From NCBI GenBank assembly GCA_026018925.1, contig JAKSZU010000011.1, positions 6,143,985 through 6,207,984 on the forward strand: 64,000 nucleotides of DNA, given 5' to 3'. Below the pieces are notes generated by a model. The model was not told the DNA's origin. It searched no databases and saw only the letters and a program-made list of their open reading frames with translations. The translations under genes were made by a program, and so were the position numbers. Below, in pieces: positions 56,801 through 64,000 of this stretch (its first letter is position 1; the number at the start of each line of letters is the position of its first letter). The DNA is from Tupaia tana (lineage: Eukaryota; Chordata; Mammalia; Scandentia; Tupaiidae).

Positions 56801-57679
56801 AAGAAAAGGGTGAAGTTGAGCAGGTGGTCACCAGAGCAAGGCTCCGAGCTGGTGCCCTGGGCTGTGCTGAACGGAACAGGACTGCCAGGAAGAATCAGGC
56901 TTTGCACAGCCGTTAATGGTATTCCATCCTCTTATGGGATGGAACACCTGTCATTTCTGGAGTGTGTACTGTCTGCTCTGTTACTGCTGTGGCCATCTGT
57001 TGTTTCTAATTCTAAGGAATGATTGTGGCTGAGGAGCAATGTTATATGAGCTTGGGACTCTCCTCAAGACTCCTCAGGTTCCCTTTGATCAGTGACAACC
57101 AGGGCTCGTGAAGCTTCAGCCAGCTTTGTGGGGCTGTAGTGGAGGTTGCTTCCTTCTGGTCCGGGCTCTGTTTTCCCTTGCGACACACATGCAGCTTCTG
57201 ATCGATGCCATCTGAGGAAAGGAAGTCCTTCTCTCTGTGCATATGGAAGCCCAGTGCTGCCCACCATTCCAGCAGTTCTCTAAGTTCTGCAGCTTATCGA
57301 CTGCTATGTCCTTTTTACCTTGTAATCATTTAAGTGGCTTTAATTATTGAAATGGTACATGTATTACATGAAAATAGCCTCCTAATTAAAAATGAATCTA
57401 AGGATTATAAATCAAGTGAAAGATCTTCTTCATCAAATTCTCCTTCATTCAAGCTCCAGTTACTGGAGTACCCATTGGTATTCCTTTGATATGTTTTTGG
57501 CTCTTTGCTCTGTGAACATAAGTAAGCATGTGGATGTATGTACACATACATCATTTTTTGGTGTGTGTTTACACAATCACGTGTAATCATCTTGCTTGTA
57601 CACCTCACTTGTTTCATTGTCATGGAGATCTTTCAAAGGCTATTTATTTTCTAACTCATGACTTTTTTTTCTCCATTAT

Positions 57680-57942
57680 CTTTTTTTTTTTTTGGAGAGG
57701 TTTTTTCTTATAGGGCATATGCACTCGCCAGACAGACAGAGAAAGAGAGACAGAAAGTGAAAAATCACCCTCCAGGGGGGATGGCCACGCCGCAATCCCT
57801 TCTCCTCCATTCTCCTCTTGGGATCTTGGGCATGCACGCACACGCACCCCGCGTGAGTTTAAGCCGCCGAGTCCGGGACCTGAACAGCGGTCGACTACAT
57901 GGGAGTCCAGCGACATAGCCATTACGCTAACTGCTGGTCCCT
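57680..57942 (-). mobile_element. Long tRNA-SINE, antisense, young
   Basis: CpG-rich: GGAGAGGTTTTTTCTTATAG to GCTAACTGCTGGTCCC. Confidence 0.9.
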
Positions 57943-59606
57943 ACATTAACTATTTAACAGACTATTTTAGAGAAGTTGGAGAAATTCAACAAAAATCATA
58001 ACTTTTTTTGGCCAATTAAATGCATTATAAACTGTAGCCAAGCTAATACATCAGCATGAAACTTGTGACTTTTTAAGTGCTGCAAAATATCCTTTGCAGA
58101 GATATACCCTAATTTATTTTCTCTGGTAGGAATGATGCTATAGTGAATGTCTTTATGCAGTTTGCTTTGTGTATCATCTGTTCAAGTATTTATCTAGGGT
58201 GCAGTGAGTACATTGTTGAGTCATTGAATAATGGTATAGGCATTGAAATTTTTAAAGACATCCTGCCAAATTGTCAGTCACAAAGAAATATTATGTTATT
58301 ATTCCTACAAACAATGTATATGGGTACTTATCACACATTTACTCTGCTGATATAATCATTTCGTCTTTGACAGTTTTATGGCTTAATATTGGCAGCATGT
58401 TCCTTCTGGATTTCATTTGCATTTTACTGGTCACTAGTGATGTTGAGCACCTTTTAATATGCCTGTCAGCTATTGGTGCTTCTCCTTTGTGAATCACATA
58501 ACTATATGACTTTTTAATATTACATTTCCTTCTTTGATCCCTCTGGAACTTAATTTTGGCAATGACATGAGATAGGGCTCTAATTTTATTGTTTTATTAA
58601 ATGGATAACTATACACTTATTTTCATATTATCTGTTACATTCTTTTCCTACTGATTTAATGCTCTGTTTATCATATACTAAATTTACATTTATAATTTCA
58701 AAGTCTTAATTCTGCCCCATTTTTTCATTTTTTTCCTCTGACTAATGCCATTTTCTGAATTGCTAAAACTTTATACTATAATATAAAATCTGCAGCTGAA
58801 GTTTTTTTAATACTAGTATACACTTTACAACAGATTATATATTTCTATACACATTTTATAAATAGTTATGTATTTATAATATATATTATATATTTTAAAT
58901 TTTATATTTAATATATTGGGTATAATTTAATAAGGATAACATGGATATGTGTTTGATATGCTGTCTCATTGGTTATATTTTTCTGGTTTTCTTTTGATTT
59001 TAGTTGCTATTGTTGTGTTTGGTTCAACAATTTTTTGGGTTATTATTAGCCATTGTCTTTGAGATGGATTTCTGAATAATTGTGTCAAGTTCCAATTGGG
59101 ATATTGATTTAGATAGCAGTGAATTTGTAAATTATTTTGGATAATAATATTTTGAATAATATTTTTGATATCTTTGCTATGTTGAGTGTTTCTGTCTAGG
59201 AACATAAGATGTTTCTGTTTCTTTAGCATTTCTTTTATGTACTTTAGTAAAATTTGTCTATCATACTCATTTTCCTTTTCCCCCAAAGAATCAGATATTT
59301 TTCTAAATGTGTATTTCTATTTTTTCTATTTAATATTTGTTTTAATCTGTATTGAGTTCATTAACTTTGGATTAATTTCACTTTTTCTTTTAACTTCTTG
59401 AGTTGAAAGTTTACTTCATTCTTTTTCAGTATTTTTCTAGTAAATGCATATAAGGGTATACATTTTCCTCTGAGAACTGCTTTGTCCACAGCCCACAGGT
59501 TTACATGTAGTACCTTCAATATCATTCCTGCTGAGAAAGTCTTTACTTTTCATCTTGATTTATTTATCCAAGGGATTATTTGGAACACTGTCTTTGAATA
59601 TCTAAA

Positions 59607-59873
59607 TTTTTCTTTTTTTTTGGAGAGAGAGGTTTTTGCTATAGGGCGCATGTGCTCACCAGACAGACAGAGAGAGACAGAGAGACAGAAGCGAGAAATC
59701 ACCCCCCAGGGGGGTGGCCACGCTGCAATTCCTTCTCCTCCATTCTCCTCTCGGGATCTTGGGCACACATGCACACGTGCCCAGTGTGAGTTTAAGCCAC
59801 TGGGTCCGGGCCTCAAACCTCGGTTGACTATGTGGGAGTCCAGCGACATAGCCATTATGCTAACTGCTGGTCC
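59607..59873 (-). mobile_element. Long tRNA-SINE, antisense, in L1
   Basis: Target duplication AATATCTAAATTT on both sides. Confidence 0.93.
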
Positions 59874-60262
59874 CAATATCTAAATTTATTTTGACTAGTT
59901 TGTTTTTAATTTCTAATTTGTTTGCCTTTGGTTGTATCTTGTGACTATCTAATTTCTGCTTCCTTCAAAATTTATTGTGATTTTCTTTGTTGCCAAATAC
60001 AATAGTCAGTTTATAAGACTGTCTCATATGTGTTTGAAGATAATTTGTAGTCTTTGTCATTTGGATTTAATTTTTCTATATAGCTACTAAATTGAATTTA
60101 TTAATCCTGTTATATAAAAAATGTTTATCCTTCATTAGCTTTGTCTACCTGATTTATCTATTCTGAGTGACAAAGCTAATATCTTCCTCTATGATTGTAA
60201 CTTTGTCAGTTTCTTCTTATATTTTGATTGTTTTTTGTTTTACACTTTTTTCAGGCCATGTT

Positions 60263-60341
60263 ATTGGGTTGTTGGGAAAGTCATGACACATTTTTGCATA
60301 GAAAAACAGAAAAATATGTAATGACTTTTCCAACAACCTAA
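60263..60341. mobile_element. MITE2 copy 3
   Basis: ATTGGGTTGTTGGGAAAGTC at the left and GACTTTTCCAACAACCTAAT at the right form roughly 25-bp inverted termini around a short core. It is inserted in the antisense L1. Confidence 0.8.
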
Positions 60342-60469
60342 TATTATATCCTTACGGGCTGATGACTTATTTCTTCAGTCATAGATCAAGTAAGTTGGAA
60401 GTAAATTGAAAAAGTAAAGTGAATTTTTGCTCTATGAAATATCTTTTGTTAGCCACTTTCATCCTTTTT

Positions 60470-60720
60470 TTTAGAGAGAGTTTTTTTTGGCTATAAGGGT
60501 ATGTGCACTCACCGGAGAGACAGAGAGACAGATAGCAAGAAATCATCCCCCAGGGGGAATGGCCACACCACAATCCCTTCTCTTCCATTCTCCTCTTGAG
60601 ATTTTAGGCATGCATGTACAAACGCCTGGCATGAGTTTTACCCTGCCAGGTCCAGGACTTGAACCATGGTCGAACACGTGGGAGTCCAGTGGTGCAATCA
60701 TTACGTCATCTGTTGGTCTC
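60470..60720 (-). mobile_element. Long tRNA-SINE, antisense, in L1, diverged
   Basis: GGCTATAAGGGTATGTGCACTC to CATCTGTTGGTCTCC. CCATTTTCATC and CCACTTTCATC flank it. Confidence 0.88.
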
Positions 60721-60838
60721 CATTTTCATCTTTTAATTTAAAGTTTGTATTGTTTGATACTTTTGCTACTTTACCTGCTTTCTTTTTATTAATATTTTAG
60801 AAATCCTTTTATTTTCAACTGTTTGTTTTAGGTGTATT

Positions 60839-61105
60839 TCTTTTTTCTTTTTTTGGAGAGGTTTTTGCTAAAGGGCACATGCGCTCGCCAGAAAGACAGA
60901 GAGAGACAGAGAGACAGAAAGCGAGAAATCACCCCCCAGGGGGGATGGCCACGCCGCAATCCCTTCTCCTCCATTCTCCTCTCGGGATCTTGGGCACGCA
61001 TGCACATGTGCCCAGCGTGAGTTTAAGCCGCTGGGTCCAGGATTCAAACCGTGGTCGACTACGTGGGAGTTCAGTGACATAGCCATTACGCAACTGCTGG
61101 TCCCT
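60839..61105 (-). mobile_element. Long tRNA-SINE, antisense, in L1
   Basis: Target duplication TAGGTGTATTT / TAGGGGTATTT. Young. Confidence 0.92.
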
Positions 61106-61149
61106 AGGGGTATTTTTTGTATGAGTGATTTAATCCAGGATGAAATTCC

Positions 61150-61437
61150 ACTTTTTTTTTTTTTTTTTTGGAGAGGTTTTTCCTATAGGGCGCGTGCACT
61201 CACCAGAAAGACAGAGAGACACAGAGACAGAAAGCAAGAAATCACCCCGTGGGAGGATGGCCACACCACAATCCCTTATTCTCCATTCTCCTCTCAGGAT
61301 CTTAGGCATGCATGCACACACTTAGGCACGCACGCACACACACCCGGCATGAGTTTAAGCCACCGGGTCTGAGACTCAAACTGTAGTCGACTACATGGGA
61401 GTCCAGCGACATAGCTATTGTGCCAACTGCTGGTCCC
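61150..61437 (-). mobile_element. Long tRNA-SINE, antisense, in L1, with internal 20-bp tandem duplication
   Basis: TTAGGCAYGCAYGCACACAC occurs twice in tandem (61302-61341). Target duplication TGAAATTCCAC / TGAAATGCCAC. Confidence 0.92.
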
Positions 61438-61966
61438 TGAAATGCCACATTTTATAATGAGGGACTTGAACCCATTCACATATATTGTGATTAAGATATA
61501 GTTGGACTTACTATCTTAATGTGCTTTATTTATTGTGCTTATTGTTGAATACCACCTTCTTCATCTTCGTATCCCTAAAGCCAGACAAATGGCTTAGCTC
61601 AAGACAGTTGATATTCAACAGTTGCCTCATAGGATAAAAACTTCCTTGATTCTCAAACCCTAATCTGATTTGAGAAACTACTTAAGACAGAGGAACTCAG
61701 TTGAAATAGGATTAGGACTAAAATTCAAATTTTTGGTGAAAGAAGTTTCAAGAAGGGTTTAATTACATTATTAAACCTTGGGGATTTTTTTCTATTCATG
61801 TAGATTTAACATATAAAGATGTTTAAATGTTCTTTACATATGAGCTCTGGTAGGAACTCCTGTTGATAATGATAGTAGTGGTAAAGACAAAGGTAAAGAT
61901 CTCAGAATTGGAGAAGGAGTCCAGGATATCTCATTTTTACCAGCCACACACCTTAAGAGAGTGCTT

Positions 61967-62232
61967 GGGACCAGCAGTTAGCGTAATGGCTATGTCGTTG
62001 GACTCCCACGTAGTCAACCGCGGTTCGCGTCCTGGACCTGGTGGCTTAAAACTCACGCCAGGCGCGTGTGCGTGCGTGCCCAAGATCCCAAGAGGAGAAT
62101 GGAGGAGAAGAGATTGCGGTGTAGCCATCCCCCTGGGAGGGTGATTTCTCGCTTTCTGTCTCTCTGTCTCTCTCTGTCTGGCGAGCGCACGCGCCCTGTA
62201 GCAAAAACCTCTCCAAAAAAAAAAAAAAAAAA
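61967..62232 (+). mobile_element. Long tRNA-SINE, sense, young
   Basis: GGGACCAGCAGTTAGCG head, GGTTCGCGTCC B box. Target duplication AAGAGAGTGCT / AAGAGTGCT. Confidence 0.93.
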
Positions 62233-62348
62233 GAGTGCTCACTGAAAGACATTTCCCAGCAAAAGGCAATCGATCCCTCCGCTAGCTTTAGTTTCAGATT
62301 TCTTGCATTTCATCTTCTATCTAACAAAGTACTAGATAATTGGCTTAG

Positions 62349-62352
<4 letters not shown>

Positions 62353-62442
<90 letters not shown>
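62353..62442. repeat. Compound TA-CA-TA microsatellite
   Basis: About 38 bases of TA, a short CA run, then about 38 bases of TA. The two TA blocks can pair. Confidence 0.97.
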
Positions 62443-62989
62443 TGAGGCAACATTATCTCTGTTGCAGTGTGCCTCTAGAAGAACTCTGATGCTAGATAAA
62501 GACAGATTTAATTAAAGTTACATTAAAAATGAAATCAGAATAGCTTACCACCCATTAGATATCATTTTCTTACCGTAATTGACAAAGACATGGAAAAAAT
62601 AAAAGAAGCATATATTGTGTTATAGTGGGAAGCGTACTAGATTGGAAGCAAGGGCTTCCCTGATCTGGCTGTGTTTCTTGGGCTCATCAAAACATTTCTG
62701 GAAATCTCTTTCAATGCCAAGGAGCTAAATTACTTGGTCTTTTAGCGTTTCATCTAATTCTAAAATGCATCCAGTCGTTGTCTGGAAAATTATTATGTGA
62801 AACTCTAGTAACAGTTGATATAGTTAGCTTTCTTAAAATTCTGCCATGAAATAAACTGTTGGCCAGTCAACCTAAGGTTATCTTCATCAGTTATGAATTA
62901 TAAACCATTTCAATTTTATATGTGTTAAGAAATGATGTGTATGTGTTTTGTTTTGCTTTGTTTGGTTTGGTTTGGTTTTGGTTTTGTTT

Positions 62990-63216
62990 TTGTTTTTTGC
63001 CATAGGGTACATGTGCTTGCTAGAGAGAGACAGAGAAAGGAAAAATGTGAAATCAGCCCCCCAGGGAAGATGGCCATGCTTCAGTCCCTCTTCCATTCTC
63101 CCCTGGGATTTTGGGGGCGTAAGCACACATGCCTGCAAGATTTTCAAGCCACCAGGTCTAGTACGCAGACTGTGATTGGCCAATGCTTTAACCAGCACAC
63201 CACCTGCTGGGCCCTG
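62990..63216 (-). mobile_element. Long tRNA-SINE, antisense, old
   Basis: GCCATAGGGTACATGTGC to CACCTGCTGGGCCC. It is preceded by a TTTGG-rich low-complexity run (62945-62989). Confidence 0.82.
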
Positions 63217-63241
63217 AAGTGTACTTTTAAAAAGCATTTAG

Positions 63242-63498
63242 AGGACCAGCAGTTAGCATAATGGCTATGTCGCTGGACACCGCTGTTCGAGTCCTGGACC
63301 CAGTGACTTAAACTCATGCTGGGCGCATGTGCGTGTGTGCCCAGGATCCCGAGAGGAGAATGGAGGAGAAGGGATTGCGGCGTGGCCATCCCCCCTGAGG
63401 GTGATTTCTCACTTTCTATCTCTCTGTCTCTCTCTCTGTCTGTCTGGTGAGCGTATGTGCCCTATGGCAAAAACCTCTTCAAAAAAAAAAAAAAAAAG
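63242..63498 (+). mobile_element. Long tRNA-SINE, sense
   Basis: AGGACCAGCAGTTAGC head with a short deletion before the B box. Target duplication AAGCATTTAGA / AGGCATTTAGA. Confidence 0.92.
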
Positions 63499-64000
63499 GC
63501 ATTTAGAACTCAGCTGGTTACCAAGCTAAGAGGACTAGACCCTGTAGCTTCTCTAGTTGCTCATCCTCAGTTAGAACATTGCCCACCCCTATGAGTCTAT
63601 GGCACGTGGAGGAAGAGACAAGGACACTGCAGGGTGGGTGAGGCCAATGGCACTCTTCTGGGTGGACACCACGGGCTTCCTTCTATAGTGCTGAACTCAC
63701 GGTTTTCTCTTCCTTCTGTCCTGAAATGACATGAATTTGTACTAGATGGTGAACTGGAGCCACCTGAGGGGGCACTCTCTTTCTTACCTGAATTTCATCT
63801 AGATGCTTAGCAATTTGATCTCAGGTTAAGGATTCCACAAAGATGAAGGTGTAAGCCATGATTCTTTGGTGTGATTAAATTGAGTACACACTGCTCTGTG
63901 CTGAGACTCATGGCCATGATCAAGACTGACCGAGGAAAAGAGGCTGCTCTGCCAGGCAAACAGGCTTCCATACCTGCAGAAAGCATACTGCTCTCCATTA
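63499..64000 (+). other. PMP22: PMP22 intron 3, right edge
   Basis: Single-copy-looking sequence. Exon 4 of PMP22 was looked for and is not here. Confidence 0.6.

Larger units (their letters stand above)
57950..61560 (-). mobile_element. Old L1 ORF2, antisense, about 2.3 kb of L1 split by five insertions
   Basis: The C-terminal end of ORF2 lies at the left: CCTGCCAAATTG...ACAAACAATGTATATG, then TGATGTTGAGCACCTTTTAAT. Reading rightward goes towards the 5' part: GAACTGCTTTGTCCACAGCCC and similar. SINEs sit at 59607-59873, 60470-60720, 60839-61105 and 61150-61437, and a MITE at 60263-60341. Three of the SINEs have clear target duplications. The L1 copy is old and non-functional. Confidence 0.75.
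35609..64000 (+). other. PMP22: PMP22 gene, 5' part (runs off right edge)
   Basis: The span covers exon 1A, exon 1B, coding exons 2 and 3 and most of intron 3. PMP22 is a four-transmembrane glycoprotein of compact peripheral myelin in the PMP22/EMP/claudin-like family. In human its dosage matters: duplication causes CMT1A and deletion causes HNPP. Exons 4 and 5, which encode TM2 to TM4, were searched for by eye through 64000 and are absent. The human intron 3 is about 20 kb from memory, so exon 4 is expected soon after the right edge. Intron 3 here is enlarged by many SINE insertions. Confidence 0.95.

Noticed and set aside
63500-64000. PMP22 exon 4
   Set aside because: Searched for its TM2 sequence (VQATMILSIIF-type); not present up to the right edge.

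Overview
The window is nuclear DNA from a placental mammal. It carries the 5' half of PMP22 (peripheral myelin protein 22) on the + strand, plus about 35 kb of upstream intergenic sequence. The gene is identified by its first two coding exons, which read as the first transmembrane segment and most of the first extracellular loop. The two alternative non-coding first exons and their promoter regions lie upstream. Exons 4 and 5 are not present, so the gene runs off the right edge. No other intact protein-coding gene was found.

Layout. Positions 1-35.5 kb are repeat-rich intergenic DNA: antisense and sense fragments of old L1, MLT1-type LTR fossils (one carrying a 5'-truncated RPS20 retrocopy), mariner-like MITEs, MIR, MER5-like and MER3-like relics, and many tRNA-derived SINEs. 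Positions 35.5-35.8 kb hold the P1 promoter and exon 1A. Positions 37.7-40.6 kb form a GC-rich, CpG-rich island with P2/exon 1B and coding exon 2. Exon 3 is at 41.7 kb. Positions 41.8-64 kb are the large intron 3, with further SINEs, a long antisense L1 between about 57.9 and 61.6 kb, a hAT-Charlie relic and a TA/CA microsatellite.

Organism. Alu, B1/B2, lagomorph C, carnivore SINEC, ruminant BovB, equid ERE and AfroSINE patterns were not seen. Instead there are several dozen copies of a tRNA-derived SINE with clear pol III A and B boxes. It comes in three architectures: a long one of about 265 bp, a short one of about 150 bp, and an older one. This points to a lineage with its own SINE; a dermopteran (colugo) is one candidate, but I cannot confirm it from sequence alone.

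How the parts relate. PMP22 expression would start from P1/exon 1A (TATA-like, known as the myelin-type promoter) or P2/exon 1B (GC-rich, more general). Both first exons are spliced to exon 2, which holds the start codon. Most of the rest is layered transposon history, with target-site duplications that fix the order of events at many loci. I did not find a new defence or mobile system. The most unusual structures are a 2-3% diverged inverted repeat about 2.5 kb upstream of P1, a nearly perfect 144-bp dispersed duplication with a SINE in only one copy, a MITE whose centre was hit repeatedly by insertions, a one-codon contraction of the PMP22 extracellular loop, and an unassigned coding-like antisense ORF in intron 3.
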